A stretch of DNA of 64,000 nt, taken from Hyphomicrobiales bacterium. Lineage in GTDB: Bacteria > Pseudomonadota > Alphaproteobacteria > Rhizobiales > Xanthobacteraceae. The stretch spans positions 62,001-126,000 of the forward strand of contig JACPOA010000112.1 in the NCBI GenBank assembly GCA_016185205.1, written 5' to 3'. Shown here piece by piece: positions 8,081-17,137 of the stretch. Position 1 is the first letter of the stretch. The number at the start of each line of letters is the position of its first letter. A model generated the notes under the pieces. It had not been told where the DNA came from and searched no databases. It was given only the letters and a program-made list of their open reading frames with translations. The translations under genes were made by a program, and so were the position numbers.

Positions 8081-9058
8081 ATGGTCGCGGCAGTGCGCGT
8101 TCACAAACACGGCGGTCCGGAAGTCTTGACGTTCGACAACGTCGATATCGCGGCGCCGGGCCAGGGTCAGATCAAGATCAAGCAGCACGCCTGTGGCGTC
8201 AATTTCATCGACGCCTATTTCCGCATGGGCATGTATCCGTCGCCGGTCGGCATGCCGTTCATCGCCGGCAATGAAAGCGCCGGCGAGGTGATCGCGGTCG
8301 GCCCCGGCGTGACCGACAAGAAGGTCGGCGACCGCGTCGCCTTCGTAGGGCCGCTCGGCGGCTATGCCGCAGAGCGCCTGGTGCCGGCCGACCGCGCGGT
8401 CAAGCTGCCCGACAACATCAGCTACGAGCAGGCCGCCGGCATGATGCTCAAGGGCATGACCGCGCAATATCTGCTCAACCGCACCTACAAGGTGGAGAAG
8501 GGCACCGTCTGCCTGATCCATGCCGCCGCCGGCGGCGTCGGCCTGATCGCCAGCCAGTGGGCCAACCATCTCGGCGCCACCGTGATCGGCACCGTCGGTT
8601 CCAAGGAGAAAGCCGAGCTCGCCAAGAAGAACGGCTGCCACCACACCATCCTCTATCGCGACGAGGATTTCGTGGCGAAGGTGAAGGAGATCACCAGCGG
8701 CAAGCTGTGCGACGTGGTCTATGACGGCATCGGCAAGACCACGTTCCCGGCCTCGCTCGACTGCCTGCGCCCGCTCGGCTATTTCGTCAGCTTCGGCAGC
8801 GCCTCCGGCCAGATCGACGCCTTCAACATCAACATCCTGCAAGCCAAGGGCTCGCTGTTCGCCACCCGCCCGACCCTCAACCACTACGCCGCCAAGCGCG
8901 AAGACCTGATGTCGATCACCAAGGATCTGTTCGAGAAGGTCGGCTCCGGCGCGGTGAAGATCCCGGTCAACCAGAAATATCCGCTCAAGGAAGCCGGCCA
9001 GGCGCACAAGGACATGGAAGGCCGCGACACCACCGGCTCGACCATCCTGATCCCGTAA
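8081..9058 (+). CDS. Zinc-independent quinone oxidoreductase (QOR family, NADPH)
   Basis: A 325-residue medium-chain dehydrogenase/reductase of the quinone oxidoreductase (Qor) branch. The N-terminal GroES-like half contains NFIDAYFRMGMYP; the Rossmann half contains IHAAAGGVGLIASQWA (about residues 147-162), the NADPH loop. The zinc ligands of alcohol dehydrogenases are absent. E. coli Qor reduces quinones by one electron with NADPH; the real substrate here is not known. AGGGAG lies seven bases before the ATG at 8081, giving a firm start. The CPBP protease gene begins 10 bases downstream. Confidence 0.9.
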   Translation: MVAAVRVHKHGGPEVLTFDNVDIAAPGQGQIKIKQHACGVNFIDAYFRMGMYPSPVGMPFIAGNESAGEVIAVGPGVTDKKVGDRVAFVGPLGGYAAERLVPADRAVKLPDNISYEQAAGMMLKGMTAQYLLNRTYKVEKGTVCLIHAAAGGVGLIASQWANHLGATVIGTVGSKEKAELAKKNGCHHTILYRDEDFVAKVKEITSGKLCDVVYDGIGKTTFPASLDCLRPLGYFVSFGSASGQIDAFNINILQAKGSLFATRPTLNHYAAKREDLMSITKDLFEKVGSGAVKIPVNQKYPLKEAGQAHKDMEGRDTTGSTILIP

Positions 9059-9068
9059 CGGCGCACGA

Positions 9069-9806
9069 TTGACCGCGCCGGGACCCGCGTCGATCGCCAA
9101 GCCCTGGGGCCTGGTTGCGACCTTCAGCCTCGGTTTTATCGCGTTGCTGACCGGCCAGATGGCCGCGCTGGCGGCGCTGAGCTGGTGGTTCGGCGCCAAG
9201 CTCTCCGGCATGCCGGACTTCAGCGGCGACGGCGTCGCGGTGACGATTGTCATCGCGGTGTCGACGCCGGTGCAGGTCGGCCTGCTGGCGCTGTTCGCGC
9301 AGCGTCGCGGGATCGGCACCGCCGACTATCTCGGCTGGACCTGGCCGCGCCGCAGCGAAGTGGTGTTCGGCGTCGCCGCCATCATCGCGGTGATCGTCGT
9401 GACCAATATAGTGAGCTGGCTGCTCGGCCGCGGCCTGGTCACGCAATTCCAGAGCGACATCTACCGGACCGCCGGCGCTGCCGGCTGGCTGCCCATGCTG
9501 TGGCTGTGGCTCGCCGTGGTGGTGGCGACGCCGATCGGCGAAGAGACGCTATTTCGCGGCTTCCTGTTTCGCGGTTGGCTGCAATCGCCGCGCGACGCCT
9601 GGCCGGTGATCATTCTAAGCGCGCTGCTGTTTGCGCTCATCCATGTGCAATACGACTGGTACGTTACCGGACAGGTGTTCGCATTCGGAGTGCTGCTCGG
9701 CTGGATACGCTGGGCGACCGGCTCGACGCTGCTGACCATCCTGTTGCACGGCGTGATCAACCTCGAAGGCATGCTGGAAACCGTGGTGCAGAGCTGGTTC
9801 AGCTAA
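9069..9806 (+). CDS. CPBP-family intramembrane glutamic endopeptidase (CAAX protease-like)
   Basis: A 245-residue polytopic membrane protein with the CPBP/Abi motifs in order: EETLFRGFLFRG (motif 1, EExxxR), FALIHVQYD (motif 2, FxxxH), and LLHGVINL (motif 3). These are the catalytic residues of Rce1-like intramembrane proteases. Bacterial members act in processing peptides, in immunity to bacteriocins or in envelope regulation; no target is suggested by the neighbours. TTG at 9069 is the best available start, with only a weak ribosome site. It converges on bioD with an eight-base gap. Confidence 0.82.
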   Translation: MTAPGPASIAKPWGLVATFSLGFIALLTGQMAALAALSWWFGAKLSGMPDFSGDGVAVTIVIAVSTPVQVGLLALFAQRRGIGTADYLGWTWPRRSEVVFGVAAIIAVIVVTNIVSWLLGRGLVTQFQSDIYRTAGAAGWLPMLWLWLAVVVATPIGEETLFRGFLFRGWLQSPRDAWPVIILSALLFALIHVQYDWYVTGQVFAFGVLLGWIRWATGSTLLTILLHGVINLEGMLETVVQSWFS

Positions 9807-9814
9807 CACTGCGC

Positions 9815-10492
9815 CTACAAATGCGCGGCAATCTGCGCGAAGGCCGGATGCTGCGTGAGTCCGCCCGGCAGCCGCGGCAGGCCGATGACCGCGGCCTCCT
9901 TGGAAAAGCGCGCGATGCTGGCGACGGTGTCCTCGAGCTCGACCGTGCCACGTTCGCTTTCGCTCACCACGATGGCGGCGATTTTCAGTTTGCGCTGCGC
10001 CAGCACGTCGAGCGCGGTGAGCGTGTGGCTGATGGCGCCGAGATAGCCGCCGACCACCAGCAGCAACGGAATATCGAGCGCCGCCATCCAGTCGAGCACC
10101 GTGCGGCGCGCGTCGAGCGGCACCATGATGCCGCCGACGCCCTCGATGAACAAAATGCCGGGTGTTGCATCGATCGCCGAACGACTGAATGCAATCAGCG
10201 CGTCGAATTCGATGCCGCGGCCTTCGCGCGCGGCGGCAATATCCGGCGCCAGCGGCGCGCGGAAACGCCAGGGCGCGATATGCTCGATCTCGTCGGCGGA
10301 CACGGCGCGGCCGAGCGCCTTGAGCAGCACCGCCGGATCGCTGGTCTCGACCACGGAGGAATCGTAGCCGCTCACCACCGGCTTGAGCGCGTGCACTGGC
10401 TGGCCGGCCTCGCGCAAATAGCGGATCAGCCCGGCGGTGACGAAGGTCTTGCCGATATCGGTGCCGGTGGAGGTGACGAAATAGGCTGTCAC
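9815..10492 (-). CDS. bioD: Dethiobiotin synthetase BioD
   Basis: A 225-residue ATP-dependent carboxylase that closes the ureido ring of 7,8-diaminopelargonate to give dethiobiotin. The P-loop variant TSTGTDIGKTFVTAGL (residues 7-22) is diagnostic, as are KPVVSGYD near 37 and FIEGVGGIMVPL near 113. The start is GTG at 10492, three bases after the bioF stop, so the genes form a bioF-bioD operon on the minus strand. Length matches E. coli BioD (224 residues). Confidence 0.95.
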   Translation of the reverse strand: MTAYFVTSTGTDIGKTFVTAGLIRYLREAGQPVHALKPVVSGYDSSVVETSDPAVLLKALGRAVSADEIEHIAPWRFRAPLAPDIAAAREGRGIEFDALIAFSRSAIDATPGILFIEGVGGIMVPLDARRTVLDWMAALDIPLLLVVGGYLGAISHTLTALDVLAQRKLKIAAIVVSESERGTVELEDTVASIARFSKEAAVIGLPRLPGGLTQHPAFAQIAAHL

Positions 10493-10495
10493 GGG

Positions 10496-11650
10496 TTAAT
10501 GCACCAAAATCTTGTCGCGCACGATATCGGCCAGCCGCTCAATCGCATCGTCCGGATGCTGCGCGGTGAAGGTCAGCCGCAGGCGCGCGGTGCCGGCCGG
10601 CACCGTGGGCGGGCGGATGGCGGCGGCGAGGAAGCCTTCGTCGGCCAGCAGGCGGGAGGCGGCGAGCGTTGCTTCCTCTTCGCCGATCACCACCGGCACG
10701 ATCGGGCTCAGCGCGTCGGGCAGGCCCGCGCGTTTGGTGAAAGCTTTGGCTTTTTGAACGGGCAGCGCGGCATAGGCCGGCTCGCGCTCGATCAGGTCGA
10801 GCGCGGCGATGGCAGCGGCCACGGACGAAGGCGGCAGCCCGGTGGAATAAATCAGCGTGCGCGCGCGGTTGCGGATCAGGTCGATCGCCGCGCTTGAGGC
10901 GCACAGATAGCCGCCATAGGCGCCGATGGCTTTCGACAGCGTGCCCATCTGCAACGGAACCGGAATATGCGTGTTGCCCGAAAAGCTCGAGCCGCGCCCG
11001 CCGCCGATCACGCCCAGCCCATGCGCGTCGTCCGACATCAGCCAGGCGTCGGTGTCGCCGGCCAGCGCATGGAGCTCGGCGAGCGGCGCCAGATCGCCGT
11101 CCATGGAGAACACGCCATCGGTCACGATCAGCACATGCTCATATCTGCCGCGCTGTTCCGCCAGCAAAGCGCGCACATGGCCGACGTCGTTATGACGGAA
11201 CGGGATCACCGTGCCGCGCGACAATTGCGCGCCGGCGAACAGGCAGGCATGCGACAGCTCATCCACCAGCACCAGCCCGTCGCGACCGATCAGCACCGGG
11301 ATGATGCCGGCATTGGCGAGATAGCCGGAGCCGAACACGCAGGCGGCCTCGGTCTGCTTGATGCGGGCGAGGCGGGCTTCCAGCTCGGCATAGAGCGGAT
11401 GATTGCCGGTGACCAGGCGCGAGGCACCGGAGCCGGCGCCGTAACGCTGGATCGCGGCAATAGCAGCTTGCTTGACGGTCGGATGCTGGGTCAGGTTGAG
11501 ATAGTCGTTGCAGGAAAACGACAACAGCCGCCGCCCACCGCGCTCGACCCAGATGCCGTCCTCGCGCAGAGTTTCGGTCAACGCCCGGTGCAGGTGCCGG
11601 CGTTGCAAATCGTCGAGCTTGGCTTGCGCAAATCGGTCGAGCGAGTTCAT
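10496..11650 (-). CDS. bioF: 8-amino-7-oxononanoate synthase BioF
   Basis: A 384-residue PLP enzyme of the alpha-oxoamine synthase family that condenses pimeloyl-ACP/CoA with alanine. Visible marks are FSCNDYLNL, GSGASRLVTGNHPLY, DDAHGLGVIGGGRG, and MGTLSKAIGAYGGYL with the PLP lysine. The ATG at 11650 has AAGG six bases upstream and is preferred to a TTG at 11689 that would extend the protein by 13 residues up to the bioA start. It diverges from bioA with only 39 bases between the two start codons, so their promoters must overlap or reach into the coding regions. Confidence 0.95.
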   Translation of the reverse strand: MNSLDRFAQAKLDDLQRRHLHRALTETLREDGIWVERGGRRLLSFSCNDYLNLTQHPTVKQAAIAAIQRYGAGSGASRLVTGNHPLYAELEARLARIKQTEAACVFGSGYLANAGIIPVLIGRDGLVLVDELSHACLFAGAQLSRGTVIPFRHNDVGHVRALLAEQRGRYEHVLIVTDGVFSMDGDLAPLAELHALAGDTDAWLMSDDAHGLGVIGGGRGSSFSGNTHIPVPLQMGTLSKAIGAYGGYLCASSAAIDLIRNRARTLIYSTGLPPSSVAAAIAALDLIEREPAYAALPVQKAKAFTKRAGLPDALSPIVPVVIGEEEATLAASRLLADEGFLAAAIRPPTVPAGTARLRLTFTAQHPDDAIERLADIVRDKILVH

Positions 11651-11689
11651 GGTGACCTTAGATACCACAACAGGCTCAATGAGCGCCAA

Positions 11690-12982
11690 ATGACGGGCGA
11701 TACCAGCAAAAACAGCTTAGCCCCCGACTGGTATGCGGGCGGGATCGAGCATGTCTGGCTGCCCTACGCCCAGATGAAGACCGCGGCGGCGCCGCTGCCG
11801 GTGGTTTGCACGCAGGGCTCGCGCATCTTCCTTGCCGACGGACGCGAGCTGATCGACGGTGTCGCCAGTTGGTGGACCGCCTGTCACGGCTACAACCAGC
11901 CGCACATAAGGCGCGCGGTGGCGAAACAACTCAAGCAGATGCCGCACGTGATGTTCGGCGGGCTGGCGCACGAGCAGGCGCTCACGCTGGCGCGCCGGCT
12001 GACCGCGCTGCTGCCGGGCGATCTCACGCGCGTATTCTTTTCCGACTCCGGTTCGGTCGCGGTCGAAGTCGCCATGAAGATGGCGATTCAATACTGGATC
12101 AATCGCGGCGCGCGCGGGCGGCGCCAGTTCGTTGCCTTCAAGGGCGGCTATCACGGCGACACCACTGGCGCCATGGCGGTGAGCGACACCGAAGACGGCA
12201 TGCACGCGCTGTTCGCCGGGCTGCTGCCGCACCACCATATCGTCGATCTGCCGGACAGCGAGGAGCGCGCCGCCGCGCTCGACAAATTTCTTAGCCTGCG
12301 CGCCGACGGCATCGCCGGCATCATCATCGAGCCGCTGGTGCAGGGCGCCGGCGGCATGAAATTCCATGAGCCGACTGTGCTCAAGCGACTGCGCGCGCTC
12401 GCCGACAAATATGACCTGCTGCTGATCTTCGACGAGATCTTCACAGGTTTCGGCCGCACCGGCACGATGTTCGCCTGCGAAGCCGCCGGCGTCACGCCCG
12501 ACATCGTCACGCTGTCGAAGGCGCTGACCGGCGGTACGCTGGGGCTCGCCGCCACCATCGCGACGCGTAAAGTGTTTGAGGCGTTCTGGTCGGACGATCC
12601 GGCCAAGGCCTTGATGCATGGACCGAGCTACATGGCCAACGCGCTGGCCTGCGCCGCCGCCAATGCCTCGCTCGATCTGTTCGAGCGCGAGCCGCGGTTG
12701 CGCCAGGTCGCCGCGATATCCGCCGGTTTGTTGCAAGGGCTGGCGCCCTGCCGCAACCTGCGCGGCGTCAAGGACGTGCGGGTGAAAGGCGCCATCGGCG
12801 TGGTCGAGATGCAACGCATCGACAATCTCGACGCGCTGCGTGCGCGCTTCGTGCAAGAGGGCGTGTTCGTGCGTCCGTTCGGCAATGTGATTTATCTGAC
12901 GCCGGCCTTCACCATCGCGGAGCGCGATCTTTCGACGCTGACGCGGGCCGTTGCGAAGCTCGTCGGCGAGGGTATAGGCTGA
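11690..12982 (+). CDS. bioA: Adenosylmethionine-8-amino-7-oxononanoate aminotransferase BioA
   Basis: A 430-residue class III aminotransferase (subgroup II), making diaminopelargonate with S-adenosylmethionine as amino donor. IEHVWLPYAQMK at the N-terminus and DGVASWWTACHGYN are BioA-specific; LLIFDEIFTGFGRTG and LSKALTGG carry the PLP-phosphate and lysine residues. ATG at 11690 diverges from bioF. With bioD and bioF it covers three of the four late biotin steps; biotin synthase BioB is not in this window. A clean BioR operator (TTATMKATAA) is not seen between the genes. Confidence 0.95.
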   Translation: MTGDTSKNSLAPDWYAGGIEHVWLPYAQMKTAAAPLPVVCTQGSRIFLADGRELIDGVASWWTACHGYNQPHIRRAVAKQLKQMPHVMFGGLAHEQALTLARRLTALLPGDLTRVFFSDSGSVAVEVAMKMAIQYWINRGARGRRQFVAFKGGYHGDTTGAMAVSDTEDGMHALFAGLLPHHHIVDLPDSEERAAALDKFLSLRADGIAGIIIEPLVQGAGGMKFHEPTVLKRLRALADKYDLLLIFDEIFTGFGRTGTMFACEAAGVTPDIVTLSKALTGGTLGLAATIATRKVFEAFWSDDPAKALMHGPSYMANALACAAANASLDLFEREPRLRQVAAISAGLLQGLAPCRNLRGVKDVRVKGAIGVVEMQRIDNLDALRARFVQEGVFVRPFGNVIYLTPAFTIAERDLSTLTRAVAKLVGEGIG

Positions 12983-13003
12983 CGACGGCAGAGGGGGACG
13001 ATC

Positions 13004-13981
13004 ATGACATCGACAAAGTATCTAAGTCGCCGCGTTTTATTCGCGCTTGGTGCGCTGTTGCTCTTCGGGCCGGCGATGTCGCGCGCGCAGGATTTCCCCG
13101 CGCGGCCCGTCGTTCTGGTTGTGCCGTGGCCGGCAGGCGGGACCACCGATGTCGGCATGCGCGCGCTCGCCAGCGCGACCGAAAAATATCTCAACCAGAA
13201 GATCGTGATCGAAAACCGTCCCGGCGCTGCCGGCGTGCTCGGGCCGCAGCAGGTGGCGCAGAACGCCGCGCCTGACGGCTACACGCTGGTGCAGATTCCG
13301 ATCACGGTGTTCCGCTATCCGTTCATGCGCAAGACCACGCTCGATCCGGAGAAGGATTTCACCTACGTCATCGGCGTCACCGGCTACACATTCGGCGTCG
13401 TCGTGCGCAATGACGCGCCGTGGAAGACGTTTCAGGAGTTTCTGGCCTACGCCAAGGCCAATCCCGGGAAGATCAATTACGGCACGCCCGGCGCCGGCAC
13501 GACCCTGCACATCACGATGGAGCAGATCGCCAAGCAGCAGGGCATCAAGTGGACCCACGTGCCGTTCAAGGGCACGCCGGAAACAACCGGCGCGCTGCTC
13601 GGCGGTCATATCGACGCGGTGGCCGACGCCTCCGGTTGGGCGCCGCTGGTGAAGTCAGGGCAGTTGCGCCTGCTGGTGATCTGGAACGCGGCGCGCAGCA
13701 AAAACTTCCCCGACGTGCCGACGCTGCGCGAAACCGGCGTGAACCTGGTGTCGAATTCCCCGTTCGGCCTCGCCGGACCCAAGGGCATGGATCCGAAGAC
13801 CGTGCAAATCCTGCACGACGCCTTCAAGAAAGGCGCGGAGGATCCGTCCTACATCGCTTCGATGGAAAAGCTCGATCAGGAAGCGGCCTATATGAGCAGC
13901 GATGCCTATCGGCGCTACGCGACCGAGACCTTGGCCGAGCAAAAAAAGCTGATCGAGGAGCTTGGCCTCAAGCAAGACTAA
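13004..13981 (+). CDS. Bug/TctC-family tripartite tricarboxylate transport substrate-binding protein
   Basis: A 325-residue secreted protein. A signal peptide (about residues 1-28, ending MSRAQD) is followed by the Bug-family hallmark FPARPVVLVVPWPAGGTTDV, then a QNAAPDGYTL loop and GKINYGTPGAGT. Bug proteins bind carboxylates or other small ligands in the periplasm. No TctA/TctB membrane genes are nearby, so it is a solitary receptor. GAGGGGGA precedes the ATG. The next gene, an amidohydrolase, is 58 bases away on the same strand, and a shared catabolic role is possible but unproven. Confidence 0.88.
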   Translation: MTSTKYLSRRVLFALGALLLFGPAMSRAQDFPARPVVLVVPWPAGGTTDVGMRALASATEKYLNQKIVIENRPGAAGVLGPQQVAQNAAPDGYTLVQIPITVFRYPFMRKTTLDPEKDFTYVIGVTGYTFGVVVRNDAPWKTFQEFLAYAKANPGKINYGTPGAGTTLHITMEQIAKQQGIKWTHVPFKGTPETTGALLGGHIDAVADASGWAPLVKSGQLRLLVIWNAARSKNFPDVPTLRETGVNLVSNSPFGLAGPKGMDPKTVQILHDAFKKGAEDPSYIASMEKLDQEAAYMSSDAYRRYATETLAEQKKLIEELGLKQD

Positions 13982-14039
13982 CGTCCGCCTCCAACCGCCG
14001 TGCCCTTCCGTCAGCGCTTTCGCGCACAGGAGCCATTTG

Positions 14040-14936
14040 ATGCCGCATTATACCGGGCCCGTCGTCGACACTCATCATCACATATGGCTGCGCAAGGACG
14101 TGGCCTGGCTGGCCGATCCGCCGATCCCGCGCATGTTCGGCGACTATTTCGGGTTGCGCCGCGACTATCCGGTGGAGGAGTGGATCAACGACATCGTGCC
14201 GCAGGGCGTCACCAAGTCGGTGCATGTCACTGCGATGTGGGGACCCGGCCGCGCGCTCGACGAGACGCGCTGGCTGCAGACCACAGCCGACAAACACGGC
14301 TTTCCGCACGGCATCGTCTGCAACGCCGACCTCGCCGATCCCGGTCTCGACGCCGCGTTGCAGGCGCAGAAGCAGTTTCCCAATCTGCGCGGCGTGCGCC
14401 AGATGCTGTACTGGGACAGCGATCCGGTGCGCCGCTCGGTGCCGCGGCCGGATTACTGCAACGCGCCCGAATTCCGCCGCGGCTTCGCGTTGCTGGAAAA
14501 GCACGAGCTGAGTTTCGAATTGCAGGTCTATGCCGGGCAGGCGGCCTATGCGGCCGAGCTGGTGAAGGCGTTTCCCGATGTGCGCATGATCCTGGTGCAT
14601 GCCGGCATGCTGACCGAGCGTACCCCGCAAGCCGTCGAGCAATGGCGCGGCGCGCTCACGACCCTGGCGGCGTTTCCCAATCTGCATGTGAAACTGTCCG
14701 GGCTTGGCATGTACAGCTCGGGGCTAACGTTCTCGCAAGCGCGCCAGGTGATCCGCGACACCATCCAGATTTTTGGGCCGGAGCGCACCATCTACGGCAG
14801 CAATTTCCCGCTCGAGAAGCTGCACGCCAACTACGCCGATTTTTTCAGCATCTATCGCACGGTGCTGTCGGAATACACGGAAAGCCAGCAGCGCGCGGTG
14901 CTGCACGACAACGCGGCGAAGTTTTACCGGCTGTAG
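14040..14936 (+). CDS. Amidohydrolase-2 family TIM-barrel hydrolase
   Basis: A 298-residue protein of PF04909. The N-terminal metal motif is VVDTHHHIW (residues 8-16); later barrel strands carry LVHAGM and the final YGSNFPLEKL, matching the C-terminal GSDFP motif of this family of lactonases, decarboxylases and amidohydrolases. ACAGGAG lies seven bases before the ATG at 14040, which fixes the start. It lacks a signal peptide, so it is cytoplasmic. The preceding Bug-type receptor suggests uptake and hydrolysis of a carboxylated compound; the substrate is unknown. Confidence 0.85.
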   Translation: MPHYTGPVVDTHHHIWLRKDVAWLADPPIPRMFGDYFGLRRDYPVEEWINDIVPQGVTKSVHVTAMWGPGRALDETRWLQTTADKHGFPHGIVCNADLADPGLDAALQAQKQFPNLRGVRQMLYWDSDPVRRSVPRPDYCNAPEFRRGFALLEKHELSFELQVYAGQAAYAAELVKAFPDVRMILVHAGMLTERTPQAVEQWRGALTTLAAFPNLHVKLSGLGMYSSGLTFSQARQVIRDTIQIFGPERTIYGSNFPLEKLHANYADFFSIYRTVLSEYTESQQRAVLHDNAAKFYRL

Positions 14937-15008
14937 CGGCCGCAAGCCGTTGACGACCTTCGATGGCGATGAGATTATTTACGCAAAATGTTGCGGGGGA
15001 GGACCGGA

Positions 15009-15593
15009 ATGATAAGGCATGTGCGCATTCTGATCGTGCCGATCGCGGTGGCCGCGTATTTCACTGTGGGGGGTGCGCCAGCCGCAGCGCAGAGTGCGGA
15101 CGAGCGCAATTGTTTTTCGACCAACAGCGAGAATTATAAGCTTGAAGACTTCTACGCAAAGGGACTCGCTGCCTGCAATCGCGAAATCAAATCGGGCAAG
15201 CACAAAGGCAAGACCCTGGCCTTCTTCCTGCGCGCGCAAGGCTACTGGCTGCGCGTGATGAAGCGGCTCGACGAGGCGGTCCCGGTCTACAACCGCGCCA
15301 TCGAGCTCGATCCGCAGCATGTCGAGGGCTATGACTACCGAGCGGTGGTCTTTCAACTCAAGGGCGAGAACGACCGCGCCATCGCCGACTGGGGCTTGGC
15401 GATCCGCGTCGATCCGACGTACGCGGCCGCCTACTACCGGCGCGGTTACCTCTATCAGGCCATGGGTCAGATCAATAAAGCGAAAGAGGATTACAATTCC
15501 TCGCTCGCGCTACCGTCCAAGAACCGCATTGGCGAATGGGCGCACGGCCAGGCACGCGCGCGGCTGAGCGAACTGGCGAAGGACGGCAAGTAG
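15009..15593 (+). CDS. Secreted tetratricopeptide-repeat protein
   Basis: A 194-residue protein with a signal peptide (about 1-28, ending GGAPAAAQS), one cysteine pair (NCFST...LAACN) and then helical repeats. TPR units are visible at LDEAVPVYNRAIELDPQHVEGY, NDRAIADWGLAIRVDP-type and YYRRGYLYQAMGQINKAKEDY-type segments (about residues 85-175). GGGAGGA lies about six bases before the ATG at 15009. TPR domains mediate protein contacts, probably in the periplasm; no partner is evident. It converges on rimO. Confidence 0.75.
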   Translation: MIRHVRILIVPIAVAAYFTVGGAPAAAQSADERNCFSTNSENYKLEDFYAKGLAACNREIKSGKHKGKTLAFFLRAQGYWLRVMKRLDEAVPVYNRAIELDPQHVEGYDYRAVVFQLKGENDRAIADWGLAIRVDPTYAAAYYRRGYLYQAMGQINKAKEDYNSSLALPSKNRIGEWAHGQARARLSELAKDGK

Positions 15594-15604
15594 AAGAATT
15601 AGCT

Positions 15605-16948
15605 TTAGTAGCCGACCACGCTGCCGTGCAGATCATACTCGTCGGCGCGCTCGATCTTCACGGTCGCGGTCTCGCCGACGCGCAGCGGCCGCCGGCTTGC
15701 GACATAGACCGCGCCGTCGATCTCCGGCGCGTCCGCCATCGAGCGGCCTTTCGCAACGGTTGATCCCACTTCGTCGATGATCACCTGCTGGCGCGTGCCG
15801 ATTTTGCGCTTGAGCCGGCGCGTGGAAATCTTCTGCTGCGCCTGCATGAAGCGGTGCCAGCGCGCTTCCTTTACTTCGTCGGCGACCGGCGGCGCGCTGT
15901 CGTTGGCCACGGCACCGCGCACCGGCTCGTATTTGAAGCAGCCGACGCGATCGAGCGCGGCTTCCTCCAGCCATTGCAGCAAATAGTCGAAGTCGGCCTC
16001 GGTCTCACCGGGGAAACCGACGATGAAGGTCGAGCGCAGCGTGAGGTCGGGGCAGATCTCGCGCCAGCGCGCGATGCGCTCCAAAGTTTTTTCCTGCGCG
16101 GCCGGACGTTTCATGCGCTTGAGCACGTCAGGCGCCGCGTGCTGGAACGGGATGTCGAGATAAGGAAGAACCTTGCGCTCGGCCATCAGCGGGATGACGT
16201 CGTCAACATGCGGGTAGGGGTAGACGTAATGCAGCCGCACCCAGACGCCGAGCTCGCCGAGTGCGCGCGTCAGATCGACGAATTTCGCGCGCACGTCCTG
16301 GCCGCGCCATGGGCTCGCCGCGTATTTGATGTCGAGCCCATAGGCCGAGGTATCCTGCGAGATCACCAATAATTCTTTCACGCCGGCGGCCACCAGCTTC
16401 TCGGCCTCGCGCAGCACGTCGCCAGCCTGGCGCGACACCAGATCGCCGCGCAGCTTCGGGATGATGCAGAAGGTGCAACGGTTGTTGCAGCCCTCGGAAA
16501 TCTTCAGGTAGGCATAGTGCCGCGGCGTCAGCTTGATGCCTTCCGGCGGCACCAGATCGAGGAACGGGTCGTGCTGCGGCGGCAGCGCTCTGTGCACGGC
16601 TTCGACCACGCTCTCGTATTGCTGCGGTCCGGTGATCGCCAGCACGTCCGGGTAAGCCTGCGAAATGCTCTCGGGCTCGGCGCCCATGCAGCCGGTGACG
16701 ATGACCTTGCCGTTTTCCTTCAGCGCGCTGCCGATGGCCGCAAGCGATTCCGCCTTGGCGCTGTCGAGAAAGCCGCAGGTGTTGACGATGACCAGGTCCG
16801 AGCCCTGGTGGTCGCGCGCAAGCTCATAGCCCTCGGCGCGCAGGCGCGTGATGATGCGCTCCGAGTCGACCAGCGCCTTCGGGCAGCCGAGCGAGACGAA
16901 GCTCACCTTGGGCACGGCGGTGTCGGGCTTTTCCGTTGGATCGAGCAT
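15605..16948 (-). CDS. rimO: Ribosomal protein S12 methylthiotransferase RimO
   Basis: A 447-residue radical-SAM enzyme that methylthiolates the conserved aspartate of ribosomal protein S12. The N-terminal MTTase domain holds Cys22, Cys58 and Cys87 (auxiliary cluster); the radical-SAM CxxxCxxC is [10 protein letters not shown] (Cys154, Cys158, Cys161); and a TRAM domain closes the protein after residue 380. The opening [18 protein letters not shown] is typical of RimO rather than MiaB. ATG at 16948. A compound repeat lies just upstream. Confidence 0.95.
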   Translation of the reverse strand: MLDPTEKPDTAVPKVSFVSLGCPKALVDSERIITRLRAEGYELARDHQGSDLVIVNTCGFLDSAKAESLAAIGSALKENGKVIVTGCMGAEPESISQAYPDVLAITGPQQYESVVEAVHRALPPQHDPFLDLVPPEGIKLTPRHYAYLKISEGCNNRCTFCIIPKLRGDLVSRQAGDVLREAEKLVAAGVKELLVISQDTSAYGLDIKYAASPWRGQDVRAKFVDLTRALGELGVWVRLHYVYPYPHVDDVIPLMAERKVLPYLDIPFQHAAPDVLKRMKRPAAQEKTLERIARWREICPDLTLRSTFIVGFPGETEADFDYLLQWLEEAALDRVGCFKYEPVRGAVANDSAPPVADEVKEARWHRFMQAQQKISTRRLKRKIGTRQQVIIDEVGSTVAKGRSMADAPEIDGAVYVASRRPLRVGETATVKIERADEYDLHGSVVGY

Positions 16949-16992
16949 GCGGGCAAGGAGCTAGTCGCGATGTGCGGCGATAGCAAGGCCAC

Positions 16993-17130
16993 TGTCATTC
17001 CGGGGCGCGAGCCTTAAGCGCGTTTACGCGCGTCTTCAACGCGCTATGGCGAGCGAACCCGGAATCCATACTCCGCAGCGCTGGGAATATGGATTCCGGG
17101 TCCGCGCCTTCGGCGCGTCCCGGAATGACA
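16993..17130. repeat. Compound palindromic intergenic repeat (138 bp)
   Basis: The outer arms TGTCATTCCGGG (16993-17004) and CCCGGAATGACA (17119-17130) are perfect 12-base inverted repeats. Inside is a second strong hairpin, ACCCGGAATCCATA against TATGGATTCCGGGT, plus a GGCGCG-type one. It belongs to the TCAT(T/G)CCGGG family also seen at 21676, 27865 and 48788, and fills the rimO upstream gap. Confidence 0.85.
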
Positions 17131-17137
17131 TAGAAAT

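Noticed and set aside
11651-11689. BioR operator between bioF and bioA
   Set aside because: The only similar sequence, CTTAGATACC, differs from TTATMKATAA at several positions.
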